Positions 26,136-34,326 are shown, numbered from the stretch's first letter. The stretch is 40,644 nt of DNA from an uncultured bacterium (GCA_900317935.1 ONIU01000036.1:1-40644); one strand, 5' to 3'. A program made the numbers and translations. The notes: generated by a model from the sequence alone, not told the origin.

Positions 26136-27037
26136 TTTATCCAGCCATTTTTATTAAATACCCTGCTGAGTATTTTGAACACTAATTTTGCAGCAAGAAA
26201 ATCTGGTGCAATAAAGCCAGGAATTGGTGCCAGTTCAACAACGTCAAAGCCGACAACATTTCGTTCTTCAACAACTTTCAGAAGAATATCCATAGCCTGA
26301 TACCAAGTCATTCCGCCCGGTTCTGGAGTACCAGTAGAGGGCATAAGCGAACAATCAAAACCATCAAGATCAACAGTAATATAAACATTTTCTGTCAATC
26401 TATTCATTGCCTTGTCTATCCACTTCTTTTCTGGATCTAGCAATTCTTCTGCCCAAATTATGCCATCATGTCCGACTTTCTGAATGAATTCCCATTCATC
26501 TATACCAGTATTTCTGATACCAATCTGAGTAAGTTTTGCATAATCCCAGCAACGTCTCATTGCACAAGCATGGCTATTATGAGATTTTTCATAAATATCG
26601 CGAAGATCAGAATGTGCGTCTATCTGCAAAACAGATAAATTCTTATATTTTTTACTGCAAGCTCTTACGCAGCCTGGAGTAAGACTATGTTCCCCACCAA
26701 TCATAACAGGAAATTTTCCATCATTAAGAACTTTAGTGGTAGCCATTTCTAAGTTTTTAATTGTTTCCTCAGGGCTGTTAACATCTATTTCAAGTTCTGG
26801 AAGAGTGTGAACACCTTGAGTTAAAGGCTCGCACTTAAGGTCTAAATCGAAAGGTTCGACCTGTCGTGAAGCAGCTATTAAAGCGGCTGGACCTTCACGG
26901 GTTCCTGCTCGATAAGAAGTGGTGCTGTCGTAAGGAACAGGTATAATAACAGCTTTTGAATCTTCATATCTGGATACTTCGTCGTGAAGTCCGAGAAAAT
27001 TATTTGACATTCTGAAATGCACTGAATCTAGAATCAT
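26132..27037 (-). CDS. speB: Agmatinase / ureohydrolase
   Basis: 301 residues of the arginase-agmatinase family: metal-binding GGEHS at 114-118, DAHSD at 140-144, SHACAMRR at about 155-162 and DLDGFDCS at 223-230, then the PSTGTPEPGG loop at 233-242 that is typical of agmatinases. It hydrolyses agmatine to putrescine and urea in polyamine synthesis. A strong promoter lies upstream (27071-27098) and AGGAG is five bases before the ATG. The downstream prepilin peptidase is coupled by a 4-bp overlap. Confidence 0.92.
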   Translation of the reverse strand: MILDSVHFRMSNNFLGLHDEVSRYEDSKAVIIPVPYDSTTSYRAGTREGPAALIAASRQVEPFDLDLKCEPLTQGVHTLPELEIDVNSPEETIKNLEMATTKVLNDGKFPVMIGGEHSLTPGCVRACSKKYKNLSVLQIDAHSDLRDIYEKSHNSHACAMRRCWDYAKLTQIGIRNTGIDEWEFIQKVGHDGIIWAEELLDPEKKWIDKAMNRLTENVYITVDLDGFDCSLMPSTGTPEPGGMTWYQAMDILLKVVEERNVVGFDVVELAPIPGFIAPDFLAAKLVFKILSRVFNKNGWIK

Positions 27038-27070
27038 ATAGACTCCTGATATTATGAGTTGATATTTTGG

Positions 27071-27098
27071 ATAATACCATACCTATTGAATTCGTCAA
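27071..27098 (-). promoter_or_regulatory. Promoter of the speB operon
   Basis: TTGACG (27093-27098) and TATTAT (27071-27076) on the minus strand, spacer 16 bp. Confidence 0.68.
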
Positions 27099-27192
27099 TG
27101 GCTAAGATAAAAAATTTTAAATAAAATAATAATTTAAGTTAAATTTTCTTATAAATAACAACACTTTCTTATTTATAAAAAAGTAAAAAAAA

Positions 27193-27222
27193 TTGCCGAT
27201 ATCAGGTAAGTAGCTTTATAAT
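27193..27222 (+). promoter_or_regulatory. Promoter of the small helical protein gene
   Basis: TTGCCG (27193-27198) and TATAAT (27217-27222) with an 18-bp spacer. The start would be near 27229, giving a very short leader with GGAG at 27230-27233. Confidence 0.6.
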
Positions 27223-27241
27223 AAAAGTAGGAGAAGCATTG

Positions 27242-27442
27242 ATGTCATCTGCTTACAAAACTACATCTGAAAAAATATTGGACAGTCTCGCCGAAGGCGC
27301 AAGCTTTGCGGATTTGCAGGAATGCGGCTACGATAAGACAGACCTTTTGACTGCAGCATTATTTGGTGTAGCAGAATTGCATGAAGAATATAAAGAACTA
27401 GCTAAGAAACACAGCCAGTTTAAAGAATACAATCTATGGTAA
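27242..27442 (+). CDS. Small helical protein, possible DUF433-like DNA-binding fold
   Basis: 66 residues from the ATG at 27242, eight bases after GGAG. The sequence ILDSLAEGASFADLQECGYD followed by KTDLLTAALFGVAEL could form a short helix-turn-helix resembling the small DUF433-type folds. I am not certain of the family. It has its own promoter and a hairpin terminator directly after the stop, so it is a single-gene unit. Confidence 0.6.
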   Translation: MSSAYKTTSEKILDSLAEGASFADLQECGYDKTDLLTAALFGVAELHEEYKELAKKHSQFKEYNLW

Positions 27443-27448
27443 ATAAAA

Positions 27449-27475
27449 GCAGCCGAAAGAATCGGCTGCCTTTTA
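27449..27475. terminator. Shared bidirectional terminator
   Basis: GCAGCCGA (27449-27456) and TCGGCTGC (27462-27469) form an 8-bp stem with loop AAGAA. A T-run follows on the plus side (cTTTT) and TTTTATTT follows on the minus side, so it can end both the small helical gene and the opposing small peptide gene. Confidence 0.85.
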
Positions 27476-27494
27476 CTATAAAACTTTGTATTGA

Positions 27495-27581
27495 TTATTC
27501 TGAAAGATAACCGTAAATATAACCGGCAAAAGCACAAACGCTAATAACTAATGCCCACCAAATGAAACGAAATATAGACAT
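27495..27581 (-). CDS. Unlisted 28-residue membrane peptide
   Basis: The minus strand reads GGAGG, seven bases, then ATG (27579-27581) and 28 codons to TAA at 27495-27497. The product is MSIFRFIWWALVISVCAFAG followed by YIYGYLSE, a single hydrophobic helix with a short C-terminal tail. The perfect Shine-Dalgarno and the terminator at 27449-27475 right after it support a real gene. It is too short for a family call. It is convergent with the small helical gene. Confidence 0.62.
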   Translation of the reverse strand: MSIFRFIWWALVISVCAFAGYIYGYLSE

Positions 27582-27658
27582 ATTTTTATCCTCCAACTGA
27601 AATTACAAAATTATGATATCATATGTCTGAATATTTGGCAAAGAACTGGAACCTTTTT

Positions 27659-29374
27659 ATGAAAACTTTTAAAACTATAGTCCTCACATCACTATTATTA
27701 ACGGTAACAGCTAATGTATTTGCCGAGTTTGATAATACGAATATTCTTGTAGAACAAGCGGTTAATCATATTTATCAGCAACGTTACAAACAGGCTCACT
27801 CTATATTGAAAGAAGCTTATGAGCAATCTCCAAGACATCCCGGAGTTCATTTTAATTTAGGCCGACTATTCGAATTAACAGGGAATTTTCAGGAAGCATT
27901 AAAGGAATATCGCTTAGCAGCTTCGCTAGACCAATCAATGGTAGCAGCTAGAAGAGGAATAGCCAGATGCAGCGTAGAGTTAAAAAAAGTAGCAGTAACT
28001 GCTCCAAACAATAATGCTGGACCAAGCAGTAAATCAAATGGCTATTCAGCACCAGTCGTTACTCAGAAAAACACTGCTAAGCCAAATCAATATGTATTGC
28101 CTGAAAACCCATTTCCAAATCAACCAAATTATTCTGGTTATGACTCTCCAACTTCTCAGGCAAAAACGAAGAATTCGGCACCTGTAATCAGTCAGAATAA
28201 TTATTCTCAAGGGAAAGACACTCTTCAGACAAGCAAAGTTTATTCAAGCACAAGCAACCTGGATTTGCCTCCTCTGCCTCAAAATGTTATGGTAAAAGCT
28301 TCAAAGCCATCTGGAGAAAGTAAAGCCAGAACAATGCTTGATAATGGAGATACTGATGCTGCAATAAAAGCTTTAGAAGGCATATTAGAAAAGAATCCAG
28401 ACAGTCCGGAAGCACATTATCTTATGGGTAAAGCGCTGGGTTTGAAAAACAACCTCTTTGGTGCAATCAAACATCTTGAAGAAGCTATCAGAGTAAATGA
28501 AAAATATTATGATGCCTATTATTTGTTAGGTAAGGATTATGCAAAGGTTAACCTGATGGAAGACGCCATAAAGAATTATCTGGTTTATTATGGAGTAAAG
28601 CCTCAGGCCTCTGTAGCAGTGGAAATAGCAAAAACTTACGAACAAATGGGGAAACAGGCTCAAGCCAACGATTTTTACAGAAAAGCAAATTCTATGAATC
28701 CAGGCAATTCAAACCTTCAAATGCAGGTTAACGAATCTTCTGTCAGCTTAGCTAACGACTTGTATCTTAGAGGTAATCATGCTTTTTCTATTAACCAGTT
28801 CAGAGAAGCTGCCAACCTGTTCAATCAAGCATTATCAATAAACAGTCTTCCTGACGGCGCGAGAAGAGATGCTTTAAGAAAGCTGGAAATAGCCAGATTT
28901 CGTATAAACGAAAGAGATGAACAACTTGCTCCGATGAAACAGGGCTTTGACGAAACAAGAAAACAGTTTGCTTCAACCTCTCTCAAATACTATCAACTAG
29001 CAGACATAAACTACAAGAATAATTTTACAAATGCCATTTCTGTAGAATGGACCGGATATATTGCCAGAAGAATTACAAGATATGGCCGCGATTTCCTTCT
29101 TATGATAAAAGAATGTGACCGTGACGAACTTGAATATATGAATAAAACAGATAATGATTATCGGCTTAACAAGCACTTCAACAATCAGCCGGTATTTCTG
29201 CTTATGACTTCCAAAGGCGGTTTCCCGAACTTTATGAAAGAAAAAACCATGATTACCTTTAACGGGAAAACCGAATGGCAGTTCTACGAAATAATTAATG
29301 ATATGGGTTCTATAGTCAGACTGCCTACTTTCGAGTATGTGTCAGCCTTTCCTGTAAGAACAGCTCGAAGATAA
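27659..29374 (+). CDS. Secreted TPR-repeat protein
   Basis: About 571 residues from the ATG at 27659, which opens a signal peptide (MKTFKTIVLTSLLLTVTANV, cleavage near VFAE). A first TPR block (about 30-100) is followed by a low-complexity Ser/Asn/Pro/Gln linker (115-210), a second TPR block (220-345, with HYLMGKALGLKNNLFGAIKH and AYYLLGKDYAKVNLMEDAIK) and a third (370-430). The C-terminal 150 residues, with NAISVEWTGYIARRITRYGR, are not recognised. It is likely periplasmic. An in-frame start at 27623 is possible but would place 12 polar residues before the signal. Confidence 0.82.
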   Translation: MKTFKTIVLTSLLLTVTANVFAEFDNTNILVEQAVNHIYQQRYKQAHSILKEAYEQSPRHPGVHFNLGRLFELTGNFQEALKEYRLAASLDQSMVAARRGIARCSVELKKVAVTAPNNNAGPSSKSNGYSAPVVTQKNTAKPNQYVLPENPFPNQPNYSGYDSPTSQAKTKNSAPVISQNNYSQGKDTLQTSKVYSSTSNLDLPPLPQNVMVKASKPSGESKARTMLDNGDTDAAIKALEGILEKNPDSPEAHYLMGKALGLKNNLFGAIKHLEEAIRVNEKYYDAYYLLGKDYAKVNLMEDAIKNYLVYYGVKPQASVAVEIAKTYEQMGKQAQANDFYRKANSMNPGNSNLQMQVNESSVSLANDLYLRGNHAFSINQFREAANLFNQALSINSLPDGARRDALRKLEIARFRINERDEQLAPMKQGFDETRKQFASTSLKYYQLADINYKNNFTNAISVEWTGYIARRITRYGRDFLLMIKECDRDELEYMNKTDNDYRLNKHFNNQPVFLLMTSKGGFPNFMKEKTMITFNGKTEWQFYEIINDMGSIVRLPTFEYVSAFPVRTARR

Positions 29375-29408
29375 GAGAGCAGAGATAAGAGCGAAAGAGA
29401 TTAGGGAA

Positions 29409-29479
29409 TTGTTATAAGAGTTAGAAAGGTTAGAAAGGTTGGAAGGGTTGGAAGAGTTAGAAGAGTTGGAAGGGTTAAA
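29409..29479. repeat. Nonamer tandem repeat array
   Basis: Nine-base units of the type GTTRGAARR run head to tail: gttagaaag twice, gttggaagg, gttggaaga, gttagaaga, gttggaagg, gttaaaaat, after a degenerate first copy. The last unit runs into the dispersed element. Confidence 0.8.
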
Positions 29480-29538
29480 AATGTTAGGCTGCGCCATGGT
29501 AATTGTCTGCGGACGGTAGACGTGAAACCTTCTATTCT
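29467..29538 (+). repeat. Dispersed intergenic element, copy 2
   Basis: Bases 29467-29499 (gttggaagggttaaaa, then tgttaggctgcgc) match 30612-30644 in direct orientation with about four differences. Bases 29482-29538 match 1720-1776 in inverted orientation. This is the copy that links the two others. Confidence 0.65.
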
Positions 29539-29618
29539 CCGCACAAGGCTCGTTCCCTCAGAGATTATTCGAAGGCAGAAATTTACAGAGACTCTCACAG
29601 GCTCTTTGCTCTACTGCT

Positions 29619-30452
29619 CTACGCTCTATATTCATAGACTTCTCTTTTGCCAGAAGTTGCAAAAATAATTATGCCAGCCACAATAAAAGTTATAGCTAAG
29701 CACTGGCTAGAAGTCATTCCAAAGCAATCAAAGGGATTGAGTCTTATAAATTCTATAAAAAATCTTGCTATTCCAAACCAAACCAGGAAAAACGCGAATC
29801 TATGACCTTTGCCGATTTTCCACCAGGTCCCATAAAGTAAAATCATACAGAGAATAAACGAAAGAGAAGATTCATACAAAGGTGTAGGATGAACAGGAAT
29901 ATCAGCAGGAATAGCCTCATTAGGGAAAAGCTCTTTATATTTTTCAACGAGAATAGAGTTTGAAGAGCTTAAAGTTGGAACAATTCCCTTGGGAAAAGTC
30001 ATCGCCCAAGGCTGTTTACAAGGAATGCCGTAACATCCGTCACCAGCAAAAATACAGCCTAATCTTCCCAAAACGTAACCCCAGGCAAGACCCGGAGCAT
30101 AAAGATCAGCTAATTTAAAGAATGGTTCACCAGATTTTTTAACTCTCCACATGCAAAGCCCGAAAGCCATCACATAACCACCTAGAACAGAAAAACCTGT
30201 TGTAGAAAATAAAAGAGTATGTATTGGATTGGCTAAGAATTCGGGTATATTTTCAAGAACGTACATTATTCTAGAGCCAACCATGCCACCGAATATGGCT
30301 AAAAAATGGAGATCCCAACCAAGGTCAACACTAACACCAGCCTTTTTAAACTGCCTGTTAACCATTAAAAAACCTGTTAGAAAGGCTGTAGCTAGCAACA
30401 CACCATAGGTGCCAATTCTGATTGAACCTAGTTGAAATAATATCGGATGCAT
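29619..30452 (-). CDS. lgt: Prolipoprotein diacylglyceryl transferase
   Basis: 277 residues with about seven membrane helices. Family motifs are GGMVGSRIMYVL (55-66), GRLGCIFAGDGCYGIPCKQ (129-147, with the conserved Arg130), HPTPLYESSLSF (about 188-199) and the C-terminal RFFIEFIRLNP. Lgt adds diacylglycerol to the cysteine of prelipoproteins in the inner membrane. The loop often written F-H-G-G or F-Y-G-G reads FSVLGGY here (87-93), a variant position. A candidate promoter lies just upstream. Confidence 0.92.
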   Translation of the reverse strand: MHPILFQLGSIRIGTYGVLLATAFLTGFLMVNRQFKKAGVSVDLGWDLHFLAIFGGMVGSRIMYVLENIPEFLANPIHTLLFSTTGFSVLGGYVMAFGLCMWRVKKSGEPFFKLADLYAPGLAWGYVLGRLGCIFAGDGCYGIPCKQPWAMTFPKGIVPTLSSSNSILVEKYKELFPNEAIPADIPVHPTPLYESSLSFILCMILLYGTWWKIGKGHRFAFFLVWFGIARFFIEFIRLNPFDCFGMTSSQCLAITFIVAGIIIFATSGKREVYEYRA

Positions 30453-30460
30453 AATAGGTT

Positions 30461-30489
30461 AAAGTACCATAAAAAGCATAAGCTTTCAA
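30461..30489 (-). promoter_or_regulatory. Candidate promoter of lgt
   Basis: TTGAAA (30484-30489) and TACTTT (30461-30466) on the minus strand, spacer 17 bp. Confidence 0.5.
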
Positions 30490-30518
30490 CCCCAACCCCC
30501 ACAGCACTTATCACTAAA

Positions 30519-30560
30519 CTTATAACTTGCAAATTGAATCTTGCAACTTGTAACTTAGTG
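30519..30560. repeat. Short heptad repeat array
   Basis: Six 7-bp units: cttataa, cttgcaa, attgaat, cttgcaa, cttgtaa, cttagtg, of the same CTTRTAW type as 21369-21486. Confidence 0.75.
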
Positions 30561-30611
30561 TAACGCTTTGCTGTGTGACACTTCGTTGTGAGACGTTTCA
30601 CAGTGGTAATT

Positions 30612-30644
30612 GTTGGAAGGGTTAAAAGTGTTACGCTGCGCTGT
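30612..30644 (+). repeat. Dispersed intergenic element, partial copy 3
   Basis: gttggaagggttaaaa, g, then tgttacgctgcgctgt matches 29467-29499 with about four changes. The flanking tggtaattgt just upstream also recurs at 29499-29508. Confidence 0.65.
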
Positions 30645-30909
30645 AGTGGCAGTTATTTTACGAGTAAGTCTACACATTTGTCATAAAAAGTTTAGCATAT
30701 GGGCCTTAGCCCTGAAAACTATACGTTTATGACAATGTATAGACTATTAATTAAATTTGTCCGAAAAGCTTCTTCAAAAAAAGAAAAACTTTACGTTTGC
30801 TCTGTCACTTGCGGTGGGTTGCATAGAAACAAAAAAGAGTGTAAGATAAAATGTACGCTTTATAAAATAATAAGCCAAATAATACAAGCATAGATAAGAG
30901 GGATGTTAT

Positions 30910-31833
30910 ATGGCTCTGATACTAGTCAGAGAAATAGTACAAGATCAGAATCTTATTGTTGTTGCCGGCAAAGAAGGGTTAGACAGAAAGATTATCTCTT
31001 CTGAAGTTCATCGACCCGGTTTAGAATTAGCCGGTTTTTTTGAACATTTTGGATACGAAAGAATTATTGTTCTTGGTCGTACCGAACTTGCCTATCTTGG
31101 GGAACAGCAGGCAGAAACACGAAAAGTAAGATTACGACAGCTTTTGTTCTTTAATATCCCCTGTATTATTATAACCGATGATTTGCTGGTATTAGACGAA
31201 CTGATTGAACTCTGCAATCAGAAAAGTATTCCACTACTAAGAACCCCAGCCCGAACCGGTGAATTCATTTATGAGCTTTCAAGTTATCTTCATAATCGTT
31301 TTGCTCCTCGAAAAAGCGTTCATGGCGTTTTCGTAGAAGTATACGGTGTTGGTATTCTTATCATGGGAGCTTCAGGAATCGGGAAAAGCGAATGTGCCCT
31401 TGAATTAATAAAGCGAGGACATAGACTTGTAGCCGATGACGCTGTTCAACTAATGAAAATCAGCGACACCAAAATAGTTGGTTCACCAGACGATATGATC
31501 AGACACCATATGGAAATCAGAGGTCTGGGCATTATAGACATACGTTCACTTTTCGGTATAGCAGCTACAGCCGACGAAAAGAACGTCGACATGGTCATAA
31601 ATCTCGAAAAATGGGATGACAACAAAGAATACGATAGACTAGGCATTTTCCAAAGAACAGTAAAATTCTTAAAAGTTGAAATTCCATCAACAACAATACC
31701 TGTTAGAGAAGGGCGTAATCTAGCCGTTGTAGTTGAAACGGCCGCAATGAACTTCTATTTGCGCCGCATGGGAATTATGAGTGCAGAGCGGTTTTCGAGA
31801 CAGCTTAAGGCTAAAATGGCCGGAGATATTTAA
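30910..31833 (+). CDS. hprK: HPr kinase/phosphorylase
   Basis: 307 residues, the normal family length. The N-terminal domain (1-130) is followed by His138, the P-loop GASGIGKS at 153-160, VADDAVQL at 174-181, the family signature MEIRGLGIIDIRSLFG at about 200-215 and the C-terminal IPVREGRNLAVVVETAA. HprK phosphorylates and dephosphorylates the Ser of HPr in response to carbon status, and in many Gram-negative bacteria takes part in a regulatory PTS. No HPr (ptsH) gene is visible. It directly abuts yvcK, with no spacer. Confidence 0.96.
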   Translation: MALILVREIVQDQNLIVVAGKEGLDRKIISSEVHRPGLELAGFFEHFGYERIIVLGRTELAYLGEQQAETRKVRLRQLLFFNIPCIIITDDLLVLDELIELCNQKSIPLLRTPARTGEFIYELSSYLHNRFAPRKSVHGVFVEVYGVGILIMGASGIGKSECALELIKRGHRLVADDAVQLMKISDTKIVGSPDDMIRHHMEIRGLGIIDIRSLFGIAATADEKNVDMVINLEKWDDNKEYDRLGIFQRTVKFLKVEIPSTTIPVREGRNLAVVVETAAMNFYLRRMGIMSAERFSRQLKAKMAGDI

Positions 31834-33144
31834 ATGATTTTCAGCCTTCGACGTCTAATAAATCATAAGGTCAGAGCACGCAGATGGGTTGCTTATTTAT
31901 TCTTAGGCCTTCTGATTATGGGCTTCGGTTTTACCATTTTATCTCTAGCATTGTTGATGCTTGCTCCAGCTACTGTTGAAACTCTTAGGTCATTTCATCC
32001 AATGGCACTAGCTTTTACTGCTTTTACTGCCATGCTTATCAGCAGTTTCTGGTTTTACAAAGGTTTTAAAATTGCTTTTGAACTACTCGACAGCCGAGAC
32101 GCCGAATTATCCACCAGACTGAAAGAATTTGTTTTTCATCGTAATAGGAAAGATGAAAGACCTTCCCTTGTAGCCTTAGGTGGTGGGACAGGGTTAAGTT
32201 CACTTTTAAAAGGCTTAAAGGAAGTAGACGTTAAACTTACTGCTGTTGTTACTGTTACAGACGACGGTGGTTCTTCTGGACGTCTGCGCAAAGACTTACA
32301 GATTCTTCCTCCTGGCGACATAAGAAACTGTATCGTTGCTCTTTCAAGGTCAGAAAGCCTGCTTTCCAGACTTTTTCAATATAGGTTTTCTGAAGGCGGA
32401 GACATTGAAGGCCACAGTTTTGGGAATCTCTTTATTGCAGCCATGACAGGGGTTCTGGGAGATTTCAGCAGCGCTGTTCGTGAAGCCAGCAGTATTCTAG
32501 CGATTAAAGGGCATGTAATACCTGTAACAAACGACAATGTTCAGCTTCATGCTGATTTTGAAGATGGAACAGAAATGGTTGGAGAAACAGCTATTTGTGA
32601 AGTAAAGAAACGAATAGCAAAAATGTCTCTTGTTCCTGCTTCCCCTGAACCGAATCAGGAAGCTTTAAGTGCAATTGACGACGCCAACATGATAATACTT
32701 GGCCCAGGAAGCTTATATACAAGCGTAATACCGAATCTGCTGGTTCCAGGAGTTGTTGAACATATCAACAAAAGCGAAGCAATGGTTGTATATATCTGCA
32801 ATGTAATGACTCAACCAGGTGAAACAGACGATTTTAATGCTCTTGATCACGTTAAAACAATTTTAGACAAAACAGGTCTGAACAAGCTTGACACAGTAAT
32901 AGTAAACTCAAGAAGAGCTGCGAAAAATCTTATGAGTAAATACGAAGCCAAAAATCAATACTGGGTTCCACCTACAGTAAAAAAGATTGAAGAACTAGGA
33001 ATAAGAGTCGTTGCCGCCGATCTGCTTTCAGAATCAGATTTATTGCGTCATAATCCTAATACTTTAGCGAATATTATTGCTAATCTAGTTATCGAAAAGA
33101 AAAATACCGACACAGATATTAACGAATTAAGTAACGAAGAGTAA
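31834..33144 (+). CDS. YvcK/CofD-family gluconeogenesis factor with N-terminal membrane anchor
   Basis: 436 residues. Two membrane helices (about 19-45 and 56-77) precede a CofD-like Rossmann domain with GGGTG at 116-120, VTVTDDGGSSGRLR at 139-152 and GDIRNCIVALS. B. subtilis YvcK, which binds UDP-sugars and links cell-wall synthesis with carbon metabolism, lacks the membrane part, so this is the longer, anchored form. It abuts hprK, again pairing it with carbon control. The 2-phospholactate transferase role of archaeal CofD is not expected. Confidence 0.9.
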   Translation: MIFSLRRLINHKVRARRWVAYLFLGLLIMGFGFTILSLALLMLAPATVETLRSFHPMALAFTAFTAMLISSFWFYKGFKIAFELLDSRDAELSTRLKEFVFHRNRKDERPSLVALGGGTGLSSLLKGLKEVDVKLTAVVTVTDDGGSSGRLRKDLQILPPGDIRNCIVALSRSESLLSRLFQYRFSEGGDIEGHSFGNLFIAAMTGVLGDFSSAVREASSILAIKGHVIPVTNDNVQLHADFEDGTEMVGETAICEVKKRIAKMSLVPASPEPNQEALSAIDDANMIILGPGSLYTSVIPNLLVPGVVEHINKSEAMVVYICNVMTQPGETDDFNALDHVKTILDKTGLNKLDTVIVNSRRAAKNLMSKYEAKNQYWVPPTVKKIEELGIRVVAADLLSESDLLRHNPNTLANIIANLVIEKKNTDTDINELSNEE

Positions 33145-33232
33145 AAAGAGCTATTCAAGCCCAAAAACAAAAAACAGATTATTTTTACATTATAGTTAAC
33201 AATACTTGAAAACTGCCGATACCCTTTATGCT

Positions 33233-34249
33233 ATGCTTAACATAAAAAATAACATTAAAGTTTTACTAACTGCATGTGTGGCTTTGACAATACCAACAAT
33301 ATTGTCGGCAGCTACTTCCTATGCCTCGGTTTCACCAATCGGAAACCCAAGTTCTGCTACAAAAGCGGAATCACTAACAGCAGAGGTTCAGGAGGATAAC
33401 CTCGAAAAAAGTGACCAGCTTTGTATAGATACTAATCTTGGTAGAACCAGGCTTAAAGAACTTTTACTCAATAAGAGAGGGGTAGCTCTTACTTTTGATG
33501 ATGGGCCTAATCCTCATACAACCCCCTATATACTTGATATTCTAAAAAAGCGTCATTTGAAAGCAGTATTCTTTGTATTGGGAGTCCAAGCCAATAAATA
33601 TCCAGACATAGTAAAAAGAATACACGACGAAGGTCATATAGTTGGCAACCATACATATGGTCATAAAAACCTCGCTAAACTAAAACCTGCAGCTATAAAA
33701 AAAGAAATAGAAAGTACAAATAAACTAATAGAAAAAATAACCGGTACAAAACCTAAATTCATTCGTCCGCCATATGGTTCTGTAAACAAAGCTGTTGTGG
33801 AAGCCATCAATGAAGAAGGAATGAGTATGGTTTTGTGGACAGTTGACACTAAAGACTGGCATAGCAAGAATGAAAAAGCTGTTCTAAAAGAAGTTGACCG
33901 TCAGTTGCATATTTCCAGCGGGAAATGTATAGGCGGAGCAATATTGATGCATGATATCTACCCTTCTACCGTCAGAGCTTTAGACCCTGTTTTAGACAAA
34001 TTAGCCTCTAACAATTATAAGGTTTATTCTGTTGATAATCTTGGGAACACAGAATCTGACTTCTGGAGCGTAAAAGCACCTATTTTCTGCACAAGACCAA
34101 TTTCACTGCATGCTGACCCAGAAATCAGCAGAAATCCTCTTATGATTACCCTTTTAAAGGATAAGCCTAAAGAAAAAGTTTCTCAGATGGGAATGCTTAA
34201 AGCACGCAAAGAAGGAAATCTATTGATATATCTCGCAATGGCAAGATAA
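33233..34249 (+). CDS. Secreted polysaccharide deacetylase (NodB, CE4)
   Basis: About 338 residues. I chose the ATG at 33233, which opens the signal peptide IKVLLTACVALTIPTILSAA; a TTG at 33206 is in frame. CE4 motifs are complete: TFDDGP at 87-92 (Asp90 binding, Asp89 catalytic), GNHTYGHKNL with the His-x3-His metal site at 140/144, FIRPPYGSVN, the LWTVDTKDW motif and the final LMHDIYP. It should deacetylate peptidoglycan or another N-acetylated glycan outside the inner membrane. It follows yvcK after about 90 bp on the same strand and is ended by a very strong hairpin. Confidence 0.92.
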   Translation: MLNIKNNIKVLLTACVALTIPTILSAATSYASVSPIGNPSSATKAESLTAEVQEDNLEKSDQLCIDTNLGRTRLKELLLNKRGVALTFDDGPNPHTTPYILDILKKRHLKAVFFVLGVQANKYPDIVKRIHDEGHIVGNHTYGHKNLAKLKPAAIKKEIESTNKLIEKITGTKPKFIRPPYGSVNKAVVEAINEEGMSMVLWTVDTKDWHSKNEKAVLKEVDRQLHISSGKCIGGAILMHDIYPSTVRALDPVLDKLASNNYKVYSVDNLGNTESDFWSVKAPIFCTRPISLHADPEISRNPLMITLLKDKPKEKVSQMGMLKARKEGNLLIYLAMAR

Positions 34250-34282
34250 TCTGACTGTCGTTAGCAGTTTACCTCGTGACAT

Positions 34283-34326
34283 AGTATGCGCTCTAAAAGC
34301 GATGCTTTTAGAGCGCATACTTTTTT
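34283..34326 (+). terminator. Very strong intrinsic terminator
   Basis: A perfect 18-bp stem (34283-34300 and 34304-34321) with a 3-base GAT loop is followed by TTTTT. It marks the end of the conserved hprK-yvcK-deacetylase set and the start of the accessory cluster. Confidence 0.95.

Larger units (their letters stand above)
29375..29618. other. Intergenic spacer with nonamer repeats and dispersed element
   Basis: The gap between two convergent genes holds a 9-bp repeat array (29409-29479) and one copy of the dispersed element (29482-29538). I see no terminator and no gene. Confidence 0.55.
30490..30909. other. Intergenic spacer upstream of hprK
   Basis: Holds heptad repeats (30519-30560), part of the dispersed element (30612-30644) and an AT-rich stretch before hprK. 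An open frame of 64 codons at 30699-30893 has no Shine-Dalgarno or family and is not called. I see no convincing promoter; hprK itself has GAGGGATG-type pairing upstream. Confidence 0.5.

Noticed and set aside
29401..29598. 65-codon frame over the nonamer array
   Set aside because: It translates the repeat on the minus strand into a Leu/Thr/Pro run and has no other support.
30699..30893. Open frame of 64 codons upstream of hprK
   Set aside because: No Shine-Dalgarno, no recognisable domain and an unusual composition; I treat it as chance, though a small gene cannot be ruled out.
30661..30909. Possible structured RNA (4.5S or 6S type) before hprK
   Set aside because: None of the conserved core sequences of those RNAs is present and no long stem is apparent.
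34283..34326. Long perfect hairpin as a possible mobile-element end or attachment site
   Set aside because: A 3-base loop followed by a T-run directly after a stop codon fits an intrinsic terminator; no second copy is seen.
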